DNA of 64,000 nt. Source: Clostridium thermobutyricum DSM 4928 (GTDB lineage Bacteria; Bacillota; Clostridia; Clostridiales; Clostridiaceae). The notes under the pieces were generated by a model, which worked only from the letters and a program-made list of their open reading frames with translations, was not told the origin of the DNA and searched no databases. Positions 26,250 to 34,017 of the stretch are shown one piece after another; within the stretch, counting starts at the first letter, position 1; each line of letters opens with the position of its first letter. The position numbers and the translations under genes were made by a program. The stretch spans positions 1-64,000 of the forward strand of contig NZ_LTAY01000037.1 of the NCBI RefSeq assembly GCF_002050515.1. The letters run 5' to 3'.

Positions 26250-26870
26250 TTATGATATATATTTTTTTAATATTTCTTTAGCATCATTAAAGCTTATAGA
26301 AACATTTATTTTTCTTTCACTGCTTATCATATTATCTATATTCCCTAACGTATTTTCTGGCTTAATATTTGATATCTTATGAAACGAAAACTCAGTTTCA
26401 GTATTTTTATATAATTCTAAATATACATTGTTTTGTTTATGATATCCTATAAACTGTAATTTTCCTTCATTAATCATTTTTTCTATCACTCTATCTTTTA
26501 AATAATATAAATTTAACGATCTAGTCTTGCTCATATTACAAGTTTTAAAATCTCTATTCTCGTATGCTTTATACTTTGTATCTCTGCTAACTTTAGCTGA
26601 TTTATTCACTATATATAATGCCTCACATAAAACTTTATTATTTATTTCTATCTCTCTCTTTATTTTTGCTTTATTTCTTCTTTTGATTTTAACAGTATCT
26701 TTTATACTATAAAATTCAAAACTTCTCCATTTTCCTCCTGTGAACACTCTATGTATTTCACTTTTTGCATCTTTTGTTGGTTTTAAGTTCCTTCTTAATA
26801 ATTCTGCTTTTGAGTATAGATTCAACTCTTCTGCCATTTCATTTGCTTGAACCCAATTTTTAAAATTCAT
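26250..26870 (-). CDS. Hypothetical early-operon protein, 206 aa
   Basis: The N-terminal third resembles a small DNA-binding layout (WVQANEMAEELNLYSKAELL, then FTGGKWRSFEFYSIKDTVKI), followed by a basic stretch KIKRRNKAKIKRE (about 61-73) and an alpha/beta C-terminal half. It lies 22 bp after the XRE regulator gene, so it is co-transcribed with it. No family is recognised; a helix-turn-helix role is possible but unproven. Confidence 0.55.
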   Translation of the reverse strand: MNFKNWVQANEMAEELNLYSKAELLRRNLKPTKDAKSEIHRVFTGGKWRSFEFYSIKDTVKIKRRNKAKIKREIEINNKVLCEALYIVNKSAKVSRDTKYKAYENRDFKTCNMSKTRSLNLYYLKDRVIEKMINEGKLQFIGYHKQNNVYLELYKNTETEFSFHKISNIKPENTLGNIDNMISSERKINVSISFNDAKEILKKYIS

Positions 26871-26892
26871 AAATTCTCACTCCTAATTATTT

Positions 26893-27483
26893 TTATACAT
26901 TTTCTTTATCATTTTCTAACTCTATAGCTAAAGTTAACATTTTTACAAATTTATCATCTACCATTCCTTCTATTTTTGTATCTTGTGAATTAATTACTGC
27001 CATCATCACTTTATTTAATGTTTCATGTTTTAATTTATTTCTTATAGCAACTATAGGTAATAAATTTATCATGTTAAATATATTATACATTTCAACATTT
27101 AAATCTTCTAAATCTACTCCATCTTCAAACATTCTCTGTTCATATAAATCATCTAATTGACTCTCTAATTTTTCTAAAAATTTCAATTTCTCTATCCTAT
27201 ATGCTTGCACATATCCATCATCTACCAAATACCAATTTCTGTTTATTTTTCTATTCTCATTTAAGATATACTGCAATGTAACTATATCATTAGAATCTAA
27301 CTCTTTGTTGAACCACTCCCTATCTACTGTAAACAACACTTCTAACTTATCAAGTTGCTTATCAGGTATTCCCCTCCCTCCTCTTATCCAATTTGTTATG
27401 GCTTGCCTTGTTACTCCTAATTCACGAGCTAATTCTGTATAAGTTAACTCTTCTTGCTTGCATACATATTCTAATCCTAACAT
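26893..27483 (-). CDS. XRE-family transcriptional regulator, 196 aa
   Basis: An N-terminal helix-turn-helix of the Cro/CI type is plain (TYTELARELGVTRQAITNWIR, about 13-33), followed by GIPDKQLDKLEVLF and a helical C-terminal domain of about 130 residues. It is the first gene of the early operon running to the polymerase gene, so it may regulate that operon. A 228-bp leader without a gene lies upstream. It could equally be a repressor or an activator of the element's own genes. Confidence 0.75.
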   Translation of the reverse strand: MLGLEYVCKQEELTYTELARELGVTRQAITNWIRGGRGIPDKQLDKLEVLFTVDREWFNKELDSNDIVTLQYILNENRKINRNWYLVDDGYVQAYRIEKLKFLEKLESQLDDLYEQRMFEDGVDLEDLNVEMYNIFNMINLLPIVAIRNKLKHETLNKVMMAVINSQDTKIEGMVDDKFVKMLTLAIELENDKENV

Positions 27484-27711
27484 TTCATCTTTTCCTCGTG
27501 CTTTGTTTACTTTAATTATATAATATCAAACTATGTGTACTCTGTAAACACTTTATTCAATATTTATTCAAATTTATTTTATAATTTATTTACATTTAAC
27601 TCTTCTAAATCTTTAAATTTTTATTTTTTCATATTTAGCATATTTTTCACCAATAATATATATTATTTTAATGATTGCTTTTGATATAAATTAAATTTAT
27701 ATCATGTCTCT

Positions 27712-27975
27712 TTATAATTTTTCTACAAAATAATCTATCAATAGCTGACTTTGTTTTAAATTTAAATTACAAATTAAATCACTATAAAAATTATCTTCTT
27801 CGTGAATTGTTAGTTGATCCACAATATTATTTACATATAGAAATCCATTTTTTAAATTTACATATATTCCTGAATCGAAGTCTCCTAATTCATTTATCTC
27901 TTTATCTATTGTCTCTTTTATTTGTAATAACTCGTATTTATTTAATAATCTTATTAACATATTGTTTCCTCCCAT
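27712..27975 (-). CDS. Hypothetical protein, 87 aa
   Basis: The protein starts MGGNNMLIRLLNKYELLQIK; a second start at Met6 is possible. It is acidic and helical, with a short beta hairpin in the middle. The gene lies 21 bp after the 106-aa gene, in the small operon facing away from the switch region. No family is recognised. Confidence 0.5.
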   Translation of the reverse strand: MGGNNMLIRLLNKYELLQIKETIDKEINELGDFDSGIYVNLKNGFLYVNNIVDQLTIHEEDNFYSDLICNLNLKQSQLLIDYFVEKL

Positions 27976-27996
27976 CAGTGTAACTTCTACACTCTT

Positions 27997-28317
27997 CTAT
28001 ACCACTTTTTTAATTTTATATTTTTGTTGCTGGTCTGCACTTTTTATAAGTTCAGACGGAACATAACAGATAGTAATCAACACATTTTCATCATCAAACA
28101 GATATATAAATCTATTGTAAACAATGATTTTTGGGTATATATTTTTTCTATAATATAAAGATGTAGCATATTGCTTTAATTTCCCTTTTAACTCATCAAA
28201 ACGTACTCCATCTGATACAACCTTTACTATATGTCTTTCCAGCGCCTTTTTATTTAATCCTAAACGCTTTTTCACTCTTTCTATTGCATGATCTGAAAAT
28301 TTTACATCTATACTCAT
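27997..28317 (-). CDS. Hypothetical protein with a small RelE-like look, 106 aa
   Basis: The first 40 residues (FSDHAIERVKKRLGLNKKAL) followed by a beta-strand core (YKNIYPKIIVYNRFIYLFDD) resemble small phage proteins that share the DHAxxRxxxR opening of some RelE/DUF4258-type domains. No antitoxin-like partner is obvious next to it. The lysine-rich C-terminus (KYKIKKVV) is consistent with nucleic acid binding. The assignment is weak. Confidence 0.5.
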   Translation of the reverse strand: MSIDVKFSDHAIERVKKRLGLNKKALERHIVKVVSDGVRFDELKGKLKQYATSLYYRKNIYPKIIVYNRFIYLFDDENVLITICYVPSELIKSADQQQKYKIKKVV

Positions 28318-28388
28318 AACTTCAACCCCTATTTTATATAATTTGCTAAAACTCTCGCTTTTGCTTAATTATGTTTAACCCTTCATTT

Positions 28389-28670
28389 TTAAGCCACCTT
28401 TTCTCTACAAATATTGATTTTGTATTCATCTATATTCTTCCCTAAGATGTCGCTTATATGAATTATCCACCCACCATTTTCTTTGAAAACTACAATATCT
28501 CTCTTATTATGATTAATCACTTCTTGTAGTAATAGAAAAACTGTTGCATCTTCAATAGTTGTTTTTCTTGTAAAAATATTATTTTCTATCAGTTTGCTAA
28601 CCTTTATTCTTTTTCCTTCTAATACTTCTTGTAACTGTTCTAAACTTATTAAATTCTCTAAACCCATCAT
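28389..28670 (-). CDS. Early protein next to the regulatory switch, 93 aa
   Basis: This is the first minus-strand gene left of the divergent region and thus the position of a Cro-like or early gene. MMGLENLISLEQLQEVLEGKR leads a helix, a beta-strand pair and a C-terminal DILGKNIDEYKINI segment. No clear helix-turn-helix can be read. Function is unknown; it may be an anti-repressor or an early regulator. Confidence 0.5.
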   Translation of the reverse strand: MMGLENLISLEQLQEVLEGKRIKVSKLIENNIFTRKTTIEDATVFLLLQEVINHNKRDIVVFKENGGWIIHISDILGKNIDEYKINICREKVA

Positions 28671-28835
28671 TTTTACAACCCCTTATTTAAATTTATCTTA
28701 TGTATATATAATAATCCTCTTTTTCGTGATTGTCAATCCTGTTTTTAAGGATTTTTTTATTTATTTAATGATTAAAACATTTTTTTATTTATTAAATCAC
28801 TATTTTATAGTATAATGTATTAAAGAGGTGATTTA
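28671..28835. promoter_or_regulatory. Divergent promoter and operator region
   Basis: The gap between the divergent genes at 28670 (minus) and 28836 (plus) holds a good -10 box TATAAT at 28811-28816 for the plus-strand gene. It also holds a perfect palindrome TTTAAT-g-ATTAAA at 28764-28776, and an inverted pair AAATCAC (28794-28800) and GTGATTT (28828-28834) that flanks the -10 box. A ribosome binding site GAGGTG precedes 28836. This is the layout of a lysogeny switch. Confidence 0.6.
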
Positions 28836-29054
28836 ATGATAACTATGAAATTGCACATTTTATTGGCAGAAAGACGTATGCAACAAAAAGAATTGGCTGA
28901 ACTAACCAATATAAGCAAAAATACAATAGGTGCATACTGCAATGATACTGCAAAGCATATAGTAAAAGATCATTTAGATAAGATTTGTAATGTTCTAAAT
29001 TGCGACATTACAGACCTAATTGAATATACAAAAGATACAGAAGGAGAGTCTTAA
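28836..29054 (+). CDS. Small XRE-family regulator (only sizeable plus-strand gene of the element)
   Basis: The 72-aa protein is a bare Cro/CI-type helix-turn-helix: KELAELTNISKNTIGAYCND (about 19-38), then LDKICNVLNCDITDLIEYT, the ending typical of the YozG/HTH_26 group. It faces away from the minus-strand early genes and overlaps a putative operator at its own start, so autoregulation is likely. It is the best candidate for the element's repressor or switch protein. The ribosome binding site is GAGGTG. Confidence 0.75.
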   Translation: MITMKLHILLAERRMQQKELAELTNISKNTIGAYCNDTAKHIVKDHLDKICNVLNCDITDLIEYTKDTEGES

Positions 29055-29070
29055 TAGGCTCTTTTTATTT
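29045..29070 (+). terminator. Terminator of the plus-strand XRE gene
   Basis: AGAGTC (29045-29050) pairs with GGCTCT (29057-29062), one G-U pair, followed by TTTTTATTTT. The stem overlaps the stop codon of the regulator gene. Confidence 0.7.
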
Positions 29071-29099
29071 TAATCACATTAATTAAAATTAAATAATAA

Positions 29100-29124
29100 A
29101 AAAGACTACATTTTGTAGTCTTTT
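29100..29124 (-). terminator. Bidirectional terminator
   Basis: A perfect 11-bp stem (AAAAGACTACA with TGTAGTCTTTT) has a short loop, with A and T runs on both sides. It closes the 209-aa gene on the minus strand and backs up the plus-strand terminator at 29045. Confidence 0.85.
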
Positions 29125-29139
29125 CCGTATTATCTGTAT

Positions 29140-29769
29140 TTATTTTTTATTTAATTGGCTTTCTAAATATGATACTTTTCCTTTTAACTTTTCAACTTCT
29201 TCTATTATTTCTCTGACAACACCTTTTAAATTTAATGTTTCTTTTGGATTTACTCTTTTATCTATCAACATTTTTAATACTTTATCTATTTCTTCAATAT
29301 TAGGAATAGAATTGTTTAAAAATTGTTCTTGAATACGTTTCTCTTCTTGTTCTCTTTGTAGTTCACTTATAATATCTTTTACATCTAAGTTTATATAATG
29401 ACATGTATTATTGCTATAATAATACTGTTCTATAAATTTTTTCAATTCTTCCCTTGAATCAAAATCATAGCTCAAAATATTATTCATCTTAAGAATACCC
29501 ATATAATATTCATCATAAATTTCATAGTCTAAAACTAGCTTATAGTCAAATTTTTGACGAGTTGTATGATGACTTTTTAATATACCATCTTGATAGTATA
29601 AAATCATATTTCTATTCCCACTTAATCCTACTTTAGTTGATATTTTAAAATACTTATTTTCTTTATCCTCAGTTTTTTCAATTATATTTTCTATAAACTC
29701 TCTTACAGTGTTGCAATTATGATTTATCTTATCTTCTAAATAACAATCAACTTTTAATATCACTCTCAT
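29140..29769 (-). CDS. Hypothetical protein, 209 aa
   Basis: The N-terminal 135 residues are alpha/beta (MRVILKVDCYLEDKINHNCN; LVLDYEIYDEYYMGIL). The last 60 residues form a coiled coil ending in EEVEKLKGKVSYLESQ. It is a single gene between two terminator-like regions on the minus strand, upstream of the switch. The family is not recognised. The layout would fit a regulatory or scaffold protein that oligomerises through the coiled coil. Confidence 0.5.
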   Translation of the reverse strand: MRVILKVDCYLEDKINHNCNTVREFIENIIEKTEDKENKYFKISTKVGLSGNRNMILYYQDGILKSHHTTRQKFDYKLVLDYEIYDEYYMGILKMNNILSYDFDSREELKKFIEQYYYSNNTCHYINLDVKDIISELQREQEEKRIQEQFLNNSIPNIEEIDKVLKMLIDKRVNPKETLNLKGVVREIIEEVEKLKGKVSYLESQLNKK

Positions 29770-29903
29770 TCTCCCTCAAACATATACATCTATATTTTAT
29801 ATATTTTTATATAATTTTACAATAAATTCTTTTAATACTATTATAAAGGTAAAAAAATAAGAGATAACTTTATTTAAGTCACCTCTATAATTATTATTTT
29901 TAA

Positions 29904-30143
29904 TTAAAGATATTTAATTGGACATATCGGAATTTCAATTTCAATTGGACATGTATAGTATTCTCTCCCTTTGTTATTGTACATTGTACTATCAGATTTC
30001 AAACCATTATGGTATCCATATTGTTTTGTGTATTTTCTTACCTTATACTCTGGAATTCCTAAAATTTCTGCTACTTTTTTCTGTGAATGTCCTGCTTGAT
30101 ATATAGCTATTGTTTTTTGAAATAGTGTGTAGTATTCTTCCAT
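29904..30143 (-). CDS. Small helix-turn-helix protein, 79 aa
   Basis: A homeodomain-like helix-turn-helix is visible (AIYQAGHSQKKVAEILGIPEYKVRKYTK, split by a turn at about 28-30). The C-terminus is short and I/P-rich (EIEIPICPIKYL). It is probably a DNA-binding regulator. It lies downstream of the ATPase gene and its terminator, with its own ribosome binding site (GGAGGA). Confidence 0.65.
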   Translation of the reverse strand: MEEYYTLFQKTIAIYQAGHSQKKVAEILGIPEYKVRKYTKQYGYHNGLKSDSTMYNNKGREYYTCPIEIEIPICPIKYL

Positions 30144-30221
30144 TTTGTCTTCCTCCGTTAATATTAATACTTATATTATAACTCTTATATACTAATTATA
30201 TTATGTAATTTTTGTAAAAAA

Positions 30222-30250
30222 TAAAAAGGATAGCTATTAACTACCCTTTA
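30222..30250 (-). terminator. Terminator overlapping the ATPase stop codon
   Basis: On the minus strand AAGGGTAG pairs with CTATCCTT (one G-U), with the stop codon inside the loop, followed by TTTTATTTTTT. It ends the pilin-ATPase operon. Confidence 0.75.
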
Positions 30251-32600
30251 CTGGTGATGGTAACTTAGTTATAAAACTGGCATAACCTTCACTATATTTA
30301 ATTAAATTCATTGAGCAGTATTGATCCATATCACGTAAATCTTCGTACTCAAAACTTCCTAATTTGCTCTTAAAATGATTAAAATCATCTTCTAAGCACC
30401 CATTTAAAAGCATATAAGATGTTCCAGCTGATTCCAGTGTATCTTCAATTTGTTCTAATTGGCTTGTATGGTGTAGTGCAAATATTAACTTTCCTCCAAA
30501 TTTTCTAGTCTGTGTTATTATATCTCTTAAATCATCAAATACCGTAGGAGCTTGATGTATCTCATCTACAATTATATTACATCTCCTTGGTTTATCTGTT
30601 TTGGCTCCTCTCTGTTCTAATGCTAACCAAATTTTAGACATTAAATAAGTTACGATTATATTTTTTATTCTTTTACTTGGAAATTTGGCTTGTGGCATTT
30701 TAAATAATACTACCTTCCCATCATCCATAGCTTTAACTAAATCTATATTATCTTTCGTATCCTTTCTATACATATACTTTAACTTAGTATCTCTACGAAG
30801 CACTCTAGTTCTGTCTAATATATGCTCTATTTTATTTTCTCTAGTACCAATTATTTCAGGAATGACACCTTCTTTAGCATCCTTTGCACTAACTTTAGAC
30901 CATTCATTAAGTTCCATTAAGGTTTCTACTTCTTCATCTAAACTCTCATATAATTCTTTATTTTGTTTTAATTCCTCAATATACCTCATTCTAGTTTTGT
31001 GACAAGTTAAACATTTTATAACATCTTTTATAGCTGTATATCCCAGTGAAAAAGTAATATCACCTGCTGCTCCTAAAATTGTTTCCATTCTGCTTGAAAG
31101 TGGATCACCTATAACAATGCTATTGATAAAAGCTTGAAGTTGAGTTGTTTGTAAATTTGCCATCTCTTCAATTTCTAAAATGTTTGCATTTTCAGGTATC
31201 TTTAACTCATCATATCCTAACCCTTGAAGATCTTCCATTTTCGACAAATCTATTTCTATAAGTTTTTCAGAAGGTGTAATAGCTTTTATATCATCACTTA
31301 ATTCACATTTTTTAATAAAATCTATAACTATTACACCTTCTCCATTATCTATTGAGTCCTTTGCAAAATTAGCTAAAAAAGTTGATTTTCCACCTCCCAT
31401 CATTCCAAAAAGAACCAATGGCAAACTTGCTATATTGTATTCTTTCCCGAAGTAAGCAGGAGTAATATTGCCTTTGTACTTGCTTGTCCCAAGTCTATGA
31501 GTTCCTGTTTGAAGTTTTTCGGGTACTTTTACTTCTTCTGTCTTTACGTGTTTTATACCTAGGGTAGTCAACAACATTCTTCCTGGAATTTGCATAAGTT
31601 GCCCTACTTCTGCTGTTGACATAGCACTAGATTTATATTTTTTAAAACTATAATCTTCTATATTTATAGAATTTTTAACTTTCTCATATTTCAATTCATT
31701 ATTGCAGTCTAATGTTCTAAATGCTTGACATAAACTTAAAGCATTATTACTTTTCCTAATATTATCTACGCTCTCACTTAAAATTGCTATTTGAGTATTA
31801 ATAACTTGACTTGTTTTTTTGTATCTACTATTAGATATATCATTTTGATTTTCTAATAATCTAAACATACTGTCATACATATTTGATTTAGTTTCTACTG
31901 TTAATCCTCCAAAAAAATCATTTATAACTTCTACAAAAAGATCTACAGCTTTAATTACATTCAGAGTTGCATTTTTTAATATATACTCAAAATTCAAAAC
32001 AGGTTTATCAAGACTCTCTTTCTTCCTAACTTTTTCTTCTAATTCATCAAAAGTTTCTATCCACCCGAACTGACTTCGTGGAATAAAATTATAAGCTATC
32101 ATAACTCTATCATTTTCTTTCATAATTTCTATTACTGATAAAATTGAATTTAAAGGCTCATTAAGTTTTTTATCTACATTTAAACTTAAAGCATCATGTT
32201 TTTTATAAGATAAACTATAACATTCTACATCTTTAGAAAATGGCTGTATGCTTGATCCTATAACTTCAATAGTTGCTTTAGTCCATACTTCATGTATTTT
32301 CTCTAGCGCAATATTTAAAAAGAATTTGGGAACTACTAAATAAAAACTTGTATCTGTATTAGTTATATCTATTAAATAACTTATTTTAAAATCCATTTCA
32401 AATATTAATTTTTTATTTTCTCTGTAAACACGTTTATTTATACTTTTATAAGTATTTGCTATACTCTTAGCGATATTGACACTTGAATAATTTCTAATAC
32501 TCTTATGTGGTATAATTTTAATATATTGATAATTAGGTTTTTTAACTTCAAAATAATGAGATAATTTCATGCTCTTGATTTTTCTATTTAACACTTTCAA
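30237..32600 (-). CDS. HerA/VirD4/VirB4-type ATPase
   Basis: The 787-aa protein has a C-terminal AAA-like motor with Walker A GMMGGGKST (399-407), Walker B NIIVDE (675-680), and the sensor-like region QTRKFGGKLIFALHHTSQLE (about 698-717) typical of TraG/VirD4/VirB4/HerA ATPases. Residues 1-380 form a family-specific N-terminal domain without clear transmembrane segments. It overlaps the two-TM gene upstream by 17 bp and follows a pilin-like gene, so it probably powers a membrane translocation or pilus-like complex, or pumps the element's DNA. It is distinct from the packaging terminase. The precise subfamily is uncertain. Confidence 0.78.
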   Translation of the reverse strand: MKVLNRKIKSMKLSHYFEVKKPNYQYIKIIPHKSIRNYSSVNIAKSIANTYKSINKRVYRENKKLIFEMDFKISYLIDITNTDTSFYLVVPKFFLNIALEKIHEVWTKATIEVIGSSIQPFSKDVECYSLSYKKHDALSLNVDKKLNEPLNSILSVIEIMKENDRVMIAYNFIPRSQFGWIETFDELEEKVRKKESLDKPVLNFEYILKNATLNVIKAVDLFVEVINDFFGGLTVETKSNMYDSMFRLLENQNDISNSRYKKTSQVINTQIAILSESVDNIRKSNNALSLCQAFRTLDCNNELKYEKVKNSINIEDYSFKKYKSSAMSTAEVGQLMQIPGRMLLTTLGIKHVKTEEVKVPEKLQTGTHRLGTSKYKGNITPAYFGKEYNIASLPLVLFGMMGGGKSTFLANFAKDSIDNGEGVIVIDFIKKCELSDDIKAITPSEKLIEIDLSKMEDLQGLGYDELKIPENANILEIEEMANLQTTQLQAFINSIVIGDPLSSRMETILGAAGDITFSLGYTAIKDVIKCLTCHKTRMRYIEELKQNKELYESLDEEVETLMELNEWSKVSAKDAKEGVIPEIIGTRENKIEHILDRTRVLRRDTKLKYMYRKDTKDNIDLVKAMDDGKVVLFKMPQAKFPSKRIKNIIVTYLMSKIWLALEQRGAKTDKPRRCNIIVDEIHQAPTVFDDLRDIITQTRKFGGKLIFALHHTSQLEQIEDTLESAGTSYMLLNGCLEDDFNHFKSKLGSFEYEDLRDMDQYCSMNLIKYSEGYASFITKLPSPVKGS

Positions 32601-32910
32601 TCGCCACCTTAAGTATTTGTAGTAAAAAATATATCATAATGGAAACTGGAACATATTTGCCTGCTTTTTTAAGCCCCGATATATATAAAAATAATGCAGT
32701 TAAACCAACAAAAAGACACCCCCAGTAACTGACTTCTATTACTCCATTAACAGCCAACTCTAATAAATTTAAAAATGCTGTTTTAATTCCATCTACTAAC
32801 CATTCCCCTAAATTTAAAAAACCAAGTTTAGGAAATTCTATAAATTTTAAAGTAGAATTCTGAAAAACTTCTATATTGCTTAATATTATCTCTCTTAACA
32901 CTTCTATCAC
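32584..32910 (-). CDS. Small two-TM membrane protein
   Basis: The 108-aa protein has two hydrophobic segments (about 57-77, VSYWGCLFVGLTALFLYISG, and about 85-105, VPVSIMIYFLLQILKVAI) after an amphipathic N-terminal half. It abuts the pilin-like gene (no gap) and overlaps the ATPase gene by 17 bp, so all three are translationally coupled. Its position recalls the small membrane partner of VirB2-like pilins (VirB3-like). That comparison is inference. Confidence 0.6.
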   Translation of the reverse strand: MIEVLREIILSNIEVFQNSTLKFIEFPKLGFLNLGEWLVDGIKTAFLNLLELAVNGVIEVSYWGCLFVGLTALFLYISGLKKAGKYVPVSIMIYFLLQILKVAIESVK

Positions 32911-33330
32911 CTACCTAAAACAATCTTCAATCAAATCTAAAACATACGGAAAAAAATACAAGGTAGCATAGATTAGAATGTATTTTCCTAAAACTTTAAC
33001 TACATCTCCAGCTTTTTCATTTCCACCACTCAAGCCCACTTTTATTACATTAATAAGCCCTAGTACTAGACAAACCCATCGCCCACTTTTTCTTACTAAG
33101 TATAGTAATGTATTTCCGAGCTTATCTATTCCTCCTGTATTTACTTCTGCTGCATGAGCAGTTGTATTAGATATTAAAATTAAAGCTATTGCTAGTCCAA
33201 ATGTACAAGCTATTTTTAATTGCTTATTATATTTAAATTCATTAATTATTTCATTAATAAACCTTTCTTTCTTGCTCATATTTGCATAATCTAAAAATTC
33301 TTGTATAGTCATTACTTTATTTCTTATCAT
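32911..33330 (-). CDS. VirB2/TrbC-like pilin candidate
   Basis: The 139-aa protein has a long charged N-terminus (1-42), a hydrophobic segment ending in a signal peptidase-like site (FGLAIALILISNTTAHAA, about 44-61), then two more hydrophobic segments (WVCLVLGLINVIKVGLSG near 84-101 and ILIYATLYFFPYVLDLI near 117-133). An extended signal sequence plus two TM helices is the layout of TrbC/VirB2 pilins. It leads the operon with a two-TM protein and the HerA/VirD4-like ATPase. No other type IV secretion genes or relaxase were seen. Confidence 0.6.
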   Translation of the reverse strand: MIRNKVMTIQEFLDYANMSKKERFINEIINEFKYNKQLKIACTFGLAIALILISNTTAHAAEVNTGGIDKLGNTLLYLVRKSGRWVCLVLGLINVIKVGLSGGNEKAGDVVKVLGKYILIYATLYFFPYVLDLIEDCFR

Positions 33331-33405
33331 AAATTCTCAACTCCATGTATAAATTATAAAATTTTGGTAATATTATTAATATAAATTTAGCGGAGGTGTA
33401 TCATT

Positions 33406-33477
33406 GTGTTTCTATTTACATGTGGATTCACTGCTGCAACAATGGTAGCAGAAGTTATAATTAGGTTGGTGGCTTAA
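33406..33477 (+). CDS. 23-aa hydrophobic peptide, possible type I toxin or leader
   Basis: A GTG-initiated frame has a strong ribosome binding site (GGAGGTG, 9 nt upstream) and encodes MFLFTCGFTAATMVAEVIIR-LVA. It lies on the plus strand against the local operons, and a plus-strand terminator follows at 33584-33617, so a short dedicated transcript is plausible. Small membrane peptides of this kind occur as type I toxins. No antisense partner can be proven. The very short length makes chance occurrence possible. Confidence 0.4.
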   Translation: MFLFTCGFTAATMVAEVIIRLVA

Positions 33478-33545
33478 TTCTTAATATTTTCTTAAAATTA
33501 CATATAACTTTCAAAATTTAATCAACTTTTTAAATGTTCTCACAT

Positions 33546-33617
33546 AAACTACTAGTGTAACGTAGTTAACGTAGTAGTTTCCTTAGCCCTTTTCTATCCA
33601 TATAGATTCGGGCTATT
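33546..33617 (+). terminator. Hairpin with internal repeats followed by a terminator
   Basis: AAACTACTA (33546-33554) pairs perfectly with TAGTAGTTT (33572-33580). Its loop holds a tandem AACGTAGTT-AACGTAGT repeat. Just downstream TAGCCC and GGGCTA form a second hairpin followed by TTTTTATT (33584-33617). The second is a plus-strand terminator for the 23-aa frame. The first could be an antisense target or a partition-protein site. Confidence 0.5.
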
Positions 33618-33629
33618 TTTATTGGCTTT

Positions 33630-33791
33630 TTATAAGTATCTTGTTAAATTTAGTGGTCTGTATCCATTCCTTAGACTACATAATATTTTCGCTATATCTT
33701 CTTTATTTTTAATTGCATTTTTTCTTAAATTTATATACTTAACTAATAATTCTAAATACATAAAATAATTTTCACACTTCCATTTATTCAT
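33630..33791 (-). CDS. Small protein in the parMR operon, 53 aa
   Basis: A complete frame starts at ATG 33791 with GGAGG 9 nt upstream, 16 bp after the ParR-like gene. The product (MNKWKCENYFMYLELLVKYI and on, with LRKNAIKNKEDIAKILCSL) is helical and basic. Its spacing suggests it is the third gene of the partition operon. No family is recognised. Confidence 0.6.
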   Translation of the reverse strand: MNKWKCENYFMYLELLVKYINLRKNAIKNKEDIAKILCSLRNGYRPLNLTRYL

Positions 33792-33807
33792 TTTAAAATT
33801 CCTCCAG

Positions 33808-34017
33808 CTAAAAATCTGTTATATCTATAATTTCTTTCTCTATTTCTTTTTTCTTAATTTTAGATTTTTCAGAATTGTTTTCTGTTTTAAGCTCTTCAAA
33901 AAAATATTCTCTTAATGCCTCTTTTAAAACATGACTTCTATCCTCCATCTCAATTAAGAAATTATATAATTTTCTATCTCTTTTTGTATTTTTAAAACTT
34001 ATATCTATTCTTGCCAT
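33808..34017 (-). CDS. ParR-like ribbon-helix-helix protein
   Basis: The 69-aa protein starts with a single beta-strand and two helices (MARIDISFKNTKRDRKLYNF, then SHVLKEALREYFF), the ribbon-helix-helix pattern of ParR adaptors, followed by an acidic and lysine-rich C-terminal tail that would bind filament ends. It overlaps parM by 13 bp. In type II partition systems ParR binds the centromere and couples it to ParM. The assignment combines fold and context. Confidence 0.72.
   Translation of the reverse strand: MARIDISFKNTKRDRKLYNFLIEMEDRSHVLKEALREYFFEELKTENNSEKSKIKKKEIEKEIIDITDF

Noticed and set aside
30237-33330. A complete type IV secretion or conjugation system
   Set aside because: No relaxase, VirB6-, VirB8- or VirB10-like genes and no oriT-like site could be recognised; only a pilin-like protein, a small membrane protein and one ATPase are present.
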